NCBI RefSeq assembly: GCF_014652795.1
Contig: NZ_BMZM01000001.1
Location: 682,001 to 746,000, forward strand
Origin: Kushneria pakistanensis
GTDB lineage: Bacteria; Pseudomonadota; Gammaproteobacteria; Pseudomonadales; Halomonadaceae
Direction of reading: 5' to 3'
Length of the DNA: 64,000 nucleotides
The notes under the pieces were generated by a model that made no database searches, was not told the origin of the DNA, and was given only the letters and a program-made list of their open reading frames with translations. A program made the translations under genes and the position numbers. Below are positions 39,245-50,749 of this stretch, in pieces. Within the stretch, counting starts at the first letter, position 1; the number at the start of each line of letters is the position of its first letter.

Positions 39245-42088
39245 ATGCAAGAAGGCATAATGGAGTTGATGTGGCGTACCTCGCACATGAGCGGGAGCAA
39301 CGCCCATTACGTTGAAGAGCTTTACGAACAGTACCTTTCCGATCCTCAGTCTGTCCCCGATGAGTGGCGACAGTACTTTGATAGCCTCCCCGGCTATGAT
39401 GGTGGCCCCTCCCGGGACGTTCCCCTTGCCCCGATTCGCGATCAGTTCTATCACCTCGCCCGTGAGCGTCGTTCACTGGCGCCAGTGGCGTCAGGTGCTG
39501 CTGAAAATGAAGAAGCCAATCGCAAGCAGGTTCGCGTTCTTCAGTTGATTAACGCCTACCGGTTCAGAGGCCATCAAAAGGCCAATATTGATCCGTTGGG
39601 GCTGCGGGTTGCAGAAACCGTTCCCGATCTCGAGCTCTCCTTTCACCAGCTCTCCGATGCCGACATGGATACCGAGTTTCAGACCGGCTCCCTGTTCATA
39701 GGCAAGGACAGCGCGCCGCTGAAAGAGATCATTGAGGCGCTTGAGCAGACCTACTGTCGCTCGATTGGCTGCGAGTTCATGCATATCGTCAATACCGAGG
39801 AAAAGCGCTGGCTTGAGCAGCGGTTCGAATCGGTACGTTCCAGACCCGACTACTCGGCCGATATACGCAAGCATGTACTGGAGCGTCTGACGGCTGCAGA
39901 AGGGCTGGAGAATTATCTTGCCAGCCGGTATCCGGGCACCAAGCGTTTTGGCCTGGAAGGTGGTGAAAGCTTTATTCCGATGGTGGATGAGCTGATCCAG
40001 CGCTCGGGCAACTACGGCGTGCGCGAGGTCGTGATCGGCATGGCGCACCGTGGCCGTCTCAATCTTCTGGTCAACATTCTGGGCAAGAGCCCGAGTGAGC
40101 TGATCGACGAGTTCGATGGCAAGAAGATGATCGAGCATGGCTCTGGTGACGTGAAATACCACCAGGGTTTCAGCTCCAATGTCATGACGCCGGGTGGTGA
40201 AGTGCATCTGGCGCTGGCCTTTAACCCGTCCCACCTCGAGATCGTGACCCCGGTTGTTGAAGGCTCGGTACGTGCGCGCCAGGACCGTCGTGAAGACACC
40301 GAAGGCGATCAGGTATTGCCGCTGGTGGTGCATGGCGATGCTGCGGTGGCAGGACAGGGCGTCATCATGGAAACCTTCCAGATGTCGCAGCTGCGTGGCT
40401 ACAAGACAGGTGGCACGGTTCACATCGTCATCAACAACCAGGTCGGGTTCACGACCTCTCGTCGTGATGATGCACGTTCTACCGAGTACTGTACCGATAT
40501 CGCCAAGATGGTGCAGGCGCCAATCTTCCATGTGAACGGGGATGATCCCGACGCCGTCCTGCATGCCACCCAGGTGGCCATCGACTATCGTCAGCAGTTC
40601 AAAAAGGATGTGGTCATCGACCTCATCTGCTATCGCCGTCGCGGTCACAACGAAGCGGACGAACCCTCCGGCACCCAGCCGCTCATGTATCAGAAGATCA
40701 AGAGCCATGACAGCTCGCGTACGATCTATGCCCGTCGTCTGGTTGAGGAAGGCGTGCTGGACGAAGACGAGGTGAAGGGGCTGGTCGACGGCTATCGGGA
40801 AGATCTTGATAACGGCAACCACGTGGCCAATGCACTGGTTCAGGAGCCCAACAGCAACCTCTTTGTTGACTGGGCGCCCTATCTGGGGCATCGCTGGACG
40901 GGTGAAGCCGATACTTCCTTCGATCTAAAGCGGATGCAGGAACTGGCCACCAAGATGTGCGACATCCCCGATGATGTCGACACACAGCGTCAGGTGGCCA
41001 AGGTCTATGAGGACCGCCGCAAGATGGTGGCCGGCAGTCTGGGGATTAACTGGGGCTTCGCCGAAACTCTGGCCTACGCCACGCTGATCGATCAGGGGCA
41101 TCCGGTACGCCTGACGGGGCAGGATACGGGACGGGGTACCTTCTCCCACCGTCATGCTGTCGTGCATAACCAGAAGGACGGCTCGATATGGACGCCGCTT
41201 TGTCATCTCAAGCCCAATCAGCCGAGCTTCAAGATTTATGATTCCTTCCTGTCCGAGGAAGGCGCGATGGCCTTTGAATATGGTTATGCCACGACCACAC
41301 CCAATGCCCTGATTGCATGGGAAGCGCAGTTTGGTGACTTTGCCAATGGCGCTCAGGTCGTGATCGATCAGTTCATCTCATCGGGCGAAACCAAGTGGGG
41401 GCGCCTGTGTGGCCTGACCCTGCTGCTGCCGCATGGCTACGAAGGTCAGGGGCCGGAGCACTCTTCAGCCCGTCTGGAGCGCTTCCTGCAGTTGTGTGCT
41501 GAAGAGAACATGCAGGTCTGTGTCCCGACCACCCCGGCGCAGATTTTCCATCTGCTGCGTCGTCAGGTCATTCGTGGGCTACGCAAGCCCTTGATCATCA
41601 TGTCGCCCAAGAGTCTTTTGCGTCACAAGGATGCAACTTCCACGCTTGAAGACCTGTCCGATGGCCGCTTCCAGATGGTCATTCCCGATCAGGGCAAGCT
41701 TGAGGCCGAGCAGGTCAAGCGCGTGATCTTCTGCTCCGGCAAGGTCTACTACGATCTTGCGACATGGCGTGCAGAGAACGAGCGCTTTGACACTGCCATC
41801 ATTCGTATCGAGCAGCTCTATCCGTTCCCGGAAGAGTCACTCCTTGCTGCCATTGAAAACTATACCAACCTCGAGCGCGTGGTCTGGTGTCAGGAAGAGC
41901 CCAAGAACCAGGGTGCGTGGTATCAAAGCCAGCATCACATGCGCAAGGTGGCTGATCAGGTGAGCGCTGGACTGGGCAGCGAACTCGGCTTTGCAGGACG
42001 TGCCGAGTCAGCGGCGCCGGCAGCCGGGTACATGGCAGTGCATAGTGAGCAGCAGCGATCGCTGGTGGACAAGGCGTTCAACGGTTGA
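39245..42088 (+). CDS. sucA: 2-oxoglutarate dehydrogenase E1 component
   Basis: Thiamine-diphosphate decarboxylase of the oxoglutarate dehydrogenase complex, 947 residues. The ATG at 39245 gives MQEGIMELMWRTSHMSGSNA, the family start. Conserved: FGLEGGESFIPMVDELIQRS, VVIGMAHRGRLNLLVN, LAFNPSHLEIVTPVVEGSVR, the ThDP region HGDAAVAGQGVIMETFQMSQ, and QFGDFANGAQVVIDQFIS. A 7-base inverted repeat (CGATCAC at 39206-39212, GTGATCG at 39234-39240) covers the ribosome binding site, which could reduce translation. Confidence 0.97.
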   Translation: MQEGIMELMWRTSHMSGSNAHYVEELYEQYLSDPQSVPDEWRQYFDSLPGYDGGPSRDVPLAPIRDQFYHLARERRSLAPVASGAAENEEANRKQVRVLQLINAYRFRGHQKANIDPLGLRVAETVPDLELSFHQLSDADMDTEFQTGSLFIGKDSAPLKEIIEALEQTYCRSIGCEFMHIVNTEEKRWLEQRFESVRSRPDYSADIRKHVLERLTAAEGLENYLASRYPGTKRFGLEGGESFIPMVDELIQRSGNYGVREVVIGMAHRGRLNLLVNILGKSPSELIDEFDGKKMIEHGSGDVKYHQGFSSNVMTPGGEVHLALAFNPSHLEIVTPVVEGSVRARQDRREDTEGDQVLPLVVHGDAAVAGQGVIMETFQMSQLRGYKTGGTVHIVINNQVGFTTSRRDDARSTEYCTDIAKMVQAPIFHVNGDDPDAVLHATQVAIDYRQQFKKDVVIDLICYRRRGHNEADEPSGTQPLMYQKIKSHDSSRTIYARRLVEEGVLDEDEVKGLVDGYREDLDNGNHVANALVQEPNSNLFVDWAPYLGHRWTGEADTSFDLKRMQELATKMCDIPDDVDTQRQVAKVYEDRRKMVAGSLGINWGFAETLAYATLIDQGHPVRLTGQDTGRGTFSHRHAVVHNQKDGSIWTPLCHLKPNQPSFKIYDSFLSEEGAMAFEYGYATTTPNALIAWEAQFGDFANGAQVVIDQFISSGETKWGRLCGLTLLLPHGYEGQGPEHSSARLERFLQLCAEENMQVCVPTTPAQIFHLLRRQVIRGLRKPLIIMSPKSLLRHKDATSTLEDLSDGRFQMVIPDQGKLEAEQVKRVIFCSGKVYYDLATWRAENERFDTAIIRIEQLYPFPEESLLAAIENYTNLERVVWCQEEPKNQGAWYQSQHHMRKVADQVSAGLGSELGFAGRAESAAPAAGYMAVHSEQQRSLVDKAFNG

Positions 42089-42161
42089 ACGCCTGATCAC
42101 AGCTCAGGAACATGAGTGCCGCGATTGCCGGCTACCGAGAAGAGGATATTAAGGAATAATC

Positions 42162-43817
42162 ATGGCAACAGACATCAAGGCGCCAAGCTTTCCCGAATCC
42201 GTCGCGGAAGGAACCGTGGCTACCTGGCACAAAAAGCCGGGAGACAGTGTTTCTCGTGACGAACTGATCGTTGAAATCGAAACCGACAAGGTGGTGCTTG
42301 AGGTAGTGGCGCCCGCAGATGGTACGGTTGAAGAAATTGCTGTTCAGGAAGGTGAAGTCTGCCAGTCTGAACAGGTGCTGGGCCGTCTGGGCGAGGGCGG
42401 CAAGTCTGCGGCACAGGGCAGTACTGACAAGGAAGATAGTGCTGACGAGCAGGACAGGGAAGAAGAGGCATCCAGCAGCAAGTCTTCTTCCGACAAGCCT
42501 GCCGAAGCCTGTGAAAGCGGTGGCGAAAAGCCGAAAACTTCCGGTGCGTCGGTCGATGTCAAGGCGCCGTCTTTCCCGGAGTCCGTTCAGGAAGGCACTG
42601 TTGCCAGCTGGAACAAGAAGGTCGGCGATCCGGTCAAGCGTGATGAAGTACTGGCAGAGATCGAAACCGACAAGGTAGTGCTGGAAGTGGTTGCCCCTTC
42701 CGACGGTGCCCTGACCGAAATTCTTGCCGATGAGGGCAGCCAGGTGACCTCGGAGCAGGTACTGGCGCGCTTTGGCGAAGGCAATGGCGATGCTGTCGGT
42801 GCTTCTGCCGAGTCCCGCGGAGACGACAGCCAGGCCGAAATTGGCGATGCCAATGCCGAACAGGATGAGAAGGTTGGCGACAAGGTGCTGGCACCGGCAG
42901 CACGCAAGCTGGTGGCCGAGCATGACCTTGATGTCAACAGGATTCAGGGTACTGGCAAGGGTGGTCGTATCCTGAAGGAAGACGTACAAAAGGCCGTGGA
43001 TGCTGGCAGTGCCAAAAAGGGCGGCGGAGACAAGCCCGCCAGTTCCGGCAGCGCTTCAGGTGGCGCAGGGGTAAGTCAGAAGGCCGCCGCACCGGCAACT
43101 GCTGCCATTCAGGGTGATCGACCCGAGCAGCGTGTGCCCATGAGCCGCCTGCGTCAGACCATCGCCAAGCGTCTGGTACAGGCGCAACAGACAGCGGCCA
43201 TGCTGACCACCTATAACGAGGTGGACATGAGCGCGGTCATGGCACTGCGCAGCCAGTACAAGGATGACTTCCAGAAGGCGCACGACGTGAAGCTCGGTTT
43301 CATGGGCTTTTTCGTCAAGGCTGCGACCGAAGCCCTTAAGCGCTTCCCGGACGTCAATGCCTCCATTGACGGTACTGACATCGTCTATCACGGCTATCAG
43401 GATATTGGCGTTGCCGTATCCACGCCGCGCGGTCTGGTCGTACCGGTACTGCGTGACACGGACTCCATGAAGCTTGCTGATGTCGAAAAGACCATCGGTG
43501 ACTTCGGCAAGCGTGGCCGTGATGGCAAGCTGGGCATCGAGGACATGCAGGGCGGTACCTTTACCATCACCAATGGCGGCATCTTTGGCTCGCTGATGTC
43601 GACGCCCATTCTCAATCCGCCGCAAACGGCCATCCTGGGAATGCACAAGATTCAGGAACGTCCGATGGCGGTCAACGGCAAGGTCGAAATTCGCCCGATG
43701 ATGTATCTGGCGCTTTCCTACGATCACCGCATGATCGATGGCAAGGATGCGGTTCAGTTCCTCGTGGCCATCAAGAGTCTGCTCGAGGATCCTGCGCGTT
43801 TTCTGCTTGACGTCTGA
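42162..43817 (+). CDS. sucB: Dihydrolipoyl succinyltransferase (E2o) with two lipoyl domains
   Basis: E2 core of the oxoglutarate dehydrogenase complex, 551 residues. Most SucB proteins have about 400 residues and one lipoyl domain; here two are present. The first is at 1-85 and the second at about 130-210, each with [13 protein letters not shown] and its lipoylated Lys. They are joined by an acidic Ser/Glu/Lys-rich linker. Then come a peripheral subunit-binding domain ([20 protein letters not shown]) and the catalytic domain with [17 protein letters not shown] (HxxxDG). GGATATTAAGGA lies upstream of the ATG. The SYDHRMIDG and [11 protein letters not shown] forms and the genes around it point to E2o, not E2p. 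Confidence 0.95.
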   Translation: MATDIKAPSFPESVAEGTVATWHKKPGDSVSRDELIVEIETDKVVLEVVAPADGTVEEIAVQEGEVCQSEQVLGRLGEGGKSAAQGSTDKEDSADEQDREEEASSSKSSSDKPAEACESGGEKPKTSGASVDVKAPSFPESVQEGTVASWNKKVGDPVKRDEVLAEIETDKVVLEVVAPSDGALTEILADEGSQVTSEQVLARFGEGNGDAVGASAESRGDDSQAEIGDANAEQDEKVGDKVLAPAARKLVAEHDLDVNRIQGTGKGGRILKEDVQKAVDAGSAKKGGGDKPASSGSASGGAGVSQKAAAPATAAIQGDRPEQRVPMSRLRQTIAKRLVQAQQTAAMLTTYNEVDMSAVMALRSQYKDDFQKAHDVKLGFMGFFVKAATEALKRFPDVNASIDGTDIVYHGYQDIGVAVSTPRGLVVPVLRDTDSMKLADVEKTIGDFGKRGRDGKLGIEDMQGGTFTITNGGIFGSLMSTPILNPPQTAILGMHKIQERPMAVNGKVEIRPMMYLALSYDHRMIDGKDAVQFLVAIKSLLEDPARFLLDV

Positions 43818-43827
43818 GCTTGTTAAT

Positions 43828-43859
43828 CCCGCCCGGTCCTGTACCGGGCGGGCTGTTTT
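43828..43859 (+). terminator. Terminator-like hairpin between sucB and lpd
   Basis: CCCGCCCGGT-CCTGT-ACCGGGCGGG, a perfect ten-base stem, then CTGTTTT. It starts ten bases after the sucB stop. The T-run is interrupted, so partial termination is likely, lowering lpd and sucCD relative to sucAB. Confidence 0.7.
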
Positions 43860-43887
43860 GTCACGATCGCCAGCCGCGTGCAGGTGA

Positions 43888-45351
<1,464 letters not shown>

Positions 45352-45374
45352 TGCTTCGACATTGACGTTGAATC

Positions 45375-45398
45375 TCACTTCGACCGCGGCCGAAGTGA
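45375..45398 (+). promoter_or_regulatory. Hairpin between lpd and sucC
   Basis: TCACTTCG-ACCGCGGC-CGAAGTGA: eight-base perfect stem with an eight-base loop, 23 bases after the lpd stop. No T-run. A second GC-rich pairing (GGGG...CCCC, 45406-45434) follows. Probably an RNA-level element like the other hairpins of this cluster. Confidence 0.5.
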
Positions 45399-45470
45399 AT
45401 CGGGATGGGGTGACACGCCTTTGGCTGGCGCCCCATCAATCGAGTCCAATGCAACCAATGGCATGAGACG

Positions 45471-46636
<1,166 letters not shown>

Positions 46637-46637
<1 letters not shown>

Positions 46638-47509
46638 TGAGTATCCTGATTGACAAGAATACCAAGGTAATCTGCCAGGGCTTTACCGGCGGTCAGGGCA
46701 CGTTCCATTCGGAACAGGCCATCGAATATGGCACCAACATGGTAGGTGGTGTCACGCCGGGCAAGGGTGGTCAGACCCATCTTGGCCTGCCGGTATTCAA
46801 TACCGTTCGTGAAGCCGTTGACCAGACAGGCGCTGAAGCAACCGTCATCTATGTTCCGGCAGCGTTTTGCAAGGATTCCATCCTTGAAGCAGCCAATGCA
46901 GGGATCAAGCTGATCATCTGCATCACCGAAGGCATCCCGACGCTGGACATGCTTGACGTAAAGGTCAAGTGCGACGAGCTGGGTGTTCGCCTGATCGGTC
47001 CCAACTGCCCTGGCGTGATCACGCCCGGCCAGTCCAAGATCGGCATCATGCCCGGCCACATCCACAAGCCCGGCCGGGTGGGTATCGTGTCACGCTCCGG
47101 TACGCTGACCTATGAAGCGGTCAAGCAGACGACCGATCACGGTTTTGGTCAGTCTTCCTGTGTTGGCATTGGCGGCGATCCGATCCCTGGGTCCAACTTC
47201 ATCGATATCCTCGAGATGTTCGAGAAGGATCCGGCAACCGAGGCGATCGTCATGATCGGCGAGATCGGCGGTACGGCTGAAGAGGAAGCAGCTCAGTACA
47301 TCAAGGAGCACGTGACCAAGCCGGTTGTGGCTTACATCGCTGGTGTTACGGCACCTCCCGGCAAGCGTATGGGCCATGCTGGCGCCATTATTGCCGGCGG
47401 CAAGGGCACTGCGGACGACAAGTTCCAGGCGCTTGAGGCCGCAGGCGTTCGTACAGTACGTTCGCTGGCAGAAATCGGTGACAAGCTCAAGGAAGCTACC
47501 GGCTGGTAA
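46637..47509 (+). CDS. sucD: Succinyl-CoA synthetase alpha subunit
   Basis: Carries the phospho-histidine intermediate, 290 residues. Motifs: CoA-binding [48 protein letters not shown], and the active-site [17 protein letters not shown] with His247. Last gene of the TCA cluster, followed by a strong terminator 16 bases later. Confidence 0.98.
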
Positions 47510-47524
47510 GGTAGAGTTCCAATG

Positions 47525-47550
47525 AAAGGGGGCCATATGGCCCCCTTTTT
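47525..47550. terminator. Bidirectional terminator after sucD
   Basis: AAA-GGGGGCCAT-ATGGCCCCC-TTTTT: a fully palindromic nine-base stem with A-run and T-run. It ends the suc transcript on the plus strand and the convergent transcript ending at 47575 on the minus strand. Confidence 0.92.
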
Positions 47551-47574
47551 ATGTGCTTTTTTAAGACTGCCGAG

Positions 47575-48591
47575 TCAGGTATCTGGCTGCTTGTCAGCCT
47601 TGCGCCCTTCAAAAATCTTCTTCAACAGCGGGCGTCCGGCCATCAGCATGAATACTGGCGCACCTGCGATCAGGTAAAAATAGTAGGTCACGGCGCGCCA
47701 GATCAGTATGGCCGCTGCCGCGGTACTTTGTCCGACCATGGGCGCAAGCAATGCGGATGAGGAGAGTTCGGCACCCCCGGCACCTCCAGGCAGCAGCGTT
47801 AACTGACCGGCCGCCATGGCGAGCATCTGCACCAGAAAGGTCCATGCCCAGTCCAGATGCTGTCCCAGTCCGTAAAGCGTGACGAACAAAATGCTGTAGC
47901 GCACGATCCAGTGGACGATCCCCAGCCCGAAGGCCAGCGCCAGTGCCGAGCGGGGCAGTCTAAGGGTTTCGGCAAAGGCCTTTTTGAAGATCAGAATGCG
48001 CCTGGCCATGCTGTTTTGAAGCCGCGTGCTGACTTTCATTTTACTGAGAATCCTGCCGGTCACGATCAGGACACGGCGGTGGTAGCGTCCCATCAGGACC
48101 ACGCCAAGCAATGCCAGACACAACAGCGTCATCGGCAGCACCAGCATCCAGCCAAGCCGTGCATCGATGGAGCGGGTAATGACGTAGATCATCATCGCGA
48201 TCATTGAACACAGGAAAAATAGAAGATCGATGATCTGATCCACCGCAAAGACAGCGGTGGTCTGCGCCGGGCGAACGCCGCGTCGCGTCAGAAGGGCAAT
48301 CAGCGTCAGTGGTCCACCAGTACCGCCGGGGGTCGCGCAGATGGCAAATTCCGTGGCAATCACCGTGCCGGTGGCACGCATGAGTCCCATTTCGCCGGCG
48401 CGTCCAGCCAGTAGTACCCTGAGCTTGGCACCGTTGAGCACCCAGCACAGCAGCACCATACCCAGCATCAGGGCAAAAATGCCCGGCGGGAAGCCGGGCA
48501 GCAGGTGCAGCAGATCGCGGCCACCCAGTAGCACGGGGATTGCCAGAACGGCAACGAGGCCTGCCACCAGCAGCCAGAGTGTTCTTTTCAT
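47575..48591 (-). CDS. LPG-synthase-TM / UPF0104-type membrane protein
   Basis: A 338-residue inner-membrane protein with about eight transmembrane helices. Contains ICATPGGTGGPLTLIALLTR, then FAVDQIIDLLFFL and the late LTLLPGGAGGAELSSSALLA. The PGG-GG motifs with A/E are the signature of the lysylphosphatidylglycerol synthase transmembrane family (flippase-like, PF03706). There is no cytosolic aminoacyl-transfer domain, so it does not make lysyl-PG itself. It follows a DUF2334 protein and a glycosyltransferase on the same strand, suggesting a flippase-like role for a glycolipid made by them; that role is inferred. Confidence 0.8.
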   Translation of the reverse strand: MKRTLWLLVAGLVAVLAIPVLLGGRDLLHLLPGFPPGIFALMLGMVLLCWVLNGAKLRVLLAGRAGEMGLMRATGTVIATEFAICATPGGTGGPLTLIALLTRRGVRPAQTTAVFAVDQIIDLLFFLCSMIAMMIYVITRSIDARLGWMLVLPMTLLCLALLGVVLMGRYHRRVLIVTGRILSKMKVSTRLQNSMARRILIFKKAFAETLRLPRSALALAFGLGIVHWIVRYSILFVTLYGLGQHLDWAWTFLVQMLAMAAGQLTLLPGGAGGAELSSSALLAPMVGQSTAAAAILIWRAVTYYFYLIAGAPVFMLMAGRPLLKKIFEGRKADKQPDT

Positions 48592-48654
48592 GACGTTAAC
48601 TGATCAGGAAGTGGTTCATATCCGAACAGATATTCGCAAGGAGCGTTTACCCGT

Positions 48655-49434
48655 TCAGGATGACGAAGTCGCCGTGTTCTCTGGCGGGAAGCTCGATTGA
48701 CGGTGCAGCCAGCTGATCTTGGTCGTGGGCTGATATCCTTCATCAAGCAGGCGGCGGATCGTGTCGATCCAGTAGCGCCTTGAAATGTCATGGCGCATGT
48801 CGACCGGATGCAGTCCGAGTCGAATCAGTGGCTCATGTCGATGGCGTCGCCGGGCTCTCTCATTGACCACCCACGACATGCCGCGCCGCCAGCGACTGCG
48901 GGCACTCCAGACCAGCGAGGGCGCCTTGATGGCCGTATAGTCCGGCAGCCGATAAAGATGAGCCGGGTCGCTGGTATAGGTAAAGCCTTGCGTTTTAAGG
49001 GCGCGGCGCGCGCCTTCGCCCAGAAGCCATGCCGGGGCCACAAACCCATCCAGCGGCCAGTCCTGACGGCGAAAAAGCTCGGCGCCACGTTCCAGACGCT
49101 CAAGCGCCTCATCGTAGCCAATGGGGTAGAACTCACCTTCATAGGTATAGAGTCGACGCATGAAATAGTCGCGCGGCGTGCGAGGCGGTGGGGCATCATC
49201 ACAGTGATAAAACCCGTGTAGCGCCAGTTCATCACCGCGCGCCATGCGCTGATGCAAAAGACGCAGCATGCCGGCATCTTCAAAGGTATTGCTGCGATGA
49301 TGAAAGTCCGGTACGACCAGCCAGGTCATGGGAATCTGTCCCATGCCGTCGATCTGCTCGACAAAGGAGCGATAGTCAGGCCAGGTGGCAGGTGCAATGT
49401 CATGCAGTACCAGTGCAAATTCCCGGTTAGCCAT
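48655..49434 (-). CDS. DUF2334 polysaccharide-deacetylase-like protein
   Basis: A 259-residue protein without signal peptide. It starts REFALVLHDIAPATWPDYRS, where H-D is the metal-binding start of the NodB-like fold. WLVVPDFHHRSN, ELALHGFYH (second metal His pair) and GFVAPAWLLGEGARRALKTQ follow, as in the DUF2334 deacetylase-like family. The C-terminal part IRLGLHPVDMRH is also family-like. It overlaps the upstream glycosyltransferase by eight bases, so the pair is coupled. Likely acts on an amino-sugar glycolipid or polysaccharide precursor; substrate unknown. Confidence 0.85.
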   Translation of the reverse strand: MANREFALVLHDIAPATWPDYRSFVEQIDGMGQIPMTWLVVPDFHHRSNTFEDAGMLRLLHQRMARGDELALHGFYHCDDAPPPRTPRDYFMRRLYTYEGEFYPIGYDEALERLERGAELFRRQDWPLDGFVAPAWLLGEGARRALKTQGFTYTSDPAHLYRLPDYTAIKAPSLVWSARSRWRRGMSWVVNERARRRHRHEPLIRLGLHPVDMRHDISRRYWIDTIRRLLDEGYQPTTKISWLHRQSSFPPENTATSSS

Positions 49435-50566
49435 GTTGTACGCTCGCCGTTGCTGTCGTGCTGATACCCAGCAGTTCCTGATAATGATGTGTCACGCCCT
49501 GCACCACGATATTCCAGTCATGATGGCGCTCGACATGCGCGCGCGCCTTCTGGCCCATTTTTCTGGCGTCATTTTCAAACAGCGCAAGAATGCTTCGCAT
49601 CATGTCATCGCTGTCCAGCGGCTGACATAGCATACCGCAACCTTCCGGCACATTTTCAGCCAGTGCCCCGGCCCTGGTGGCCACGACCGGAATGCCGCAG
49701 GCCATGGCCTCAAGTACCACCAGCCCGAAGGTTTCCTGGGTGCCGGCATGCAACAGGGCATCGCTGCTGGCAAAATATCGCGCGATTTCGGCCGTCGGGC
49801 AGAAATGGTTGATCACCGTAACGTTATCCGGTACCTGGGTGGGCATCGAGGAGCCGACCAGCAGCAGGTGATAGGGCTGAGGGTCGCGACCGGCAAGCTT
49901 TCGCATCGCCTCCAGCAGGATATGAAGGTTCTTTTCCTGAGAGCCACGTCCGGCAAAGACCAGTAAACGGGTATCCTCGGACAGACCCAGTTCGGTCTTG
50001 ACGCTGTCATCGCGCAGGGAAGGGTGGAAGGTCTTTAGATCCACGCCCAGCGGCTGCACGCGAACATGATCGATGCCCAGTCCTTCCAGTCGTTGCGCCA
50101 TCACGTTGCTGGGCGCCAGTACCCGATCATAGTGGGCATAAAGCTTTTTGATATAGCTATTGATCAGGGGGCGAGACCAGTTACCCAGCCGGTTGCTGAT
50201 CATGGTCGGCAGATCGGAGTGATAAAAGGCGACCAGCGGAATATCAAGCTCGCGGGCACTGGCAATCGCCGCCCAGCCGACCGTATAGGGATCGCCTGCC
50301 TCGACAAGGTCGGGGCGAACATCACGCAGTGCGCGCCGCCACGGCCGCTGTGTCAGCGGAAAGCGATAACCGTTGCTGAAGGGCAGGGGGGCTGCCGGTA
50401 CGTTGACACGATGGTCGTCCGACTGGTGCGTATAAGCCTCGCCCGGTACCAGCAGCGTATGTCGAACATCAGCAGTAGCGTTCAAGCGACGACGTTTGGC
50501 ATCGAGATAGGTACGCACGCCACCACTGGATGGCGCATAAAACATGGTCATGTCGGCAATATGCAC
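49427..50566 (-). CDS. GT4-family glycosyltransferase
   Basis: A 379-residue GT-B enzyme. N-terminal acceptor half from HIADMTMFYAPSSGGVRTYL, with the family GGV loop, and AFYHSDLPTMISNRLG in the middle. The nucleotide-sugar half has LVFAGRGSQEKNLHILLEAM and the E-x7-E motif in HAGTQETFGLVVLEAMACG. I chose the GTG at 50564-50566 because AGGAGG lies about ten bases upstream; a TTG start 14 codons earlier has no such site. These features resemble glucosyl-lipid transferases made with DUF2334 partners. Donor and acceptor are not determinable. Confidence 0.88.
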   Translation of the reverse strand: MHIADMTMFYAPSSGGVRTYLDAKRRRLNATADVRHTLLVPGEAYTHQSDDHRVNVPAAPLPFSNGYRFPLTQRPWRRALRDVRPDLVEAGDPYTVGWAAIASARELDIPLVAFYHSDLPTMISNRLGNWSRPLINSYIKKLYAHYDRVLAPSNVMAQRLEGLGIDHVRVQPLGVDLKTFHPSLRDDSVKTELGLSEDTRLLVFAGRGSQEKNLHILLEAMRKLAGRDPQPYHLLLVGSSMPTQVPDNVTVINHFCPTAEIARYFASSDALLHAGTQETFGLVVLEAMACGIPVVATRAGALAENVPEGCGMLCQPLDSDDMMRSILALFENDARKMGQKARAHVERHHDWNIVVQGVTHHYQELLGISTTATASVQHG

Positions 50567-50749
50567 TACGCCGATACCTCCTCGAACCGCACGTATTTGA
50601 TCGGGCAATCCCTGGCTGCAAGGCGCAGGTCGCCATTAAGCGCCCTAGTATAATGTGTCAATCTGATGACTGCCGCGGTAACGGGTAACAGACTGTAGCC
50701 TGACGCCGAGGGTGACTGCCCACGCCGGCCAGCGGCGCGGGCAGATGGC

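Noticed and set aside
39491-40891. Long minus-strand frame (466 codons) opposite sucA
   Set aside because: Lies entirely within the well-supported sucA gene; product is rich in His, Arg and Leu from antisense of GC-rich codons and has no family look.
50650-50665. TTGACA and TATACT words upstream of the glycosyltransferase
   Set aside because: They are only about five bases apart on the minus strand, so cannot form one sigma70 promoter.
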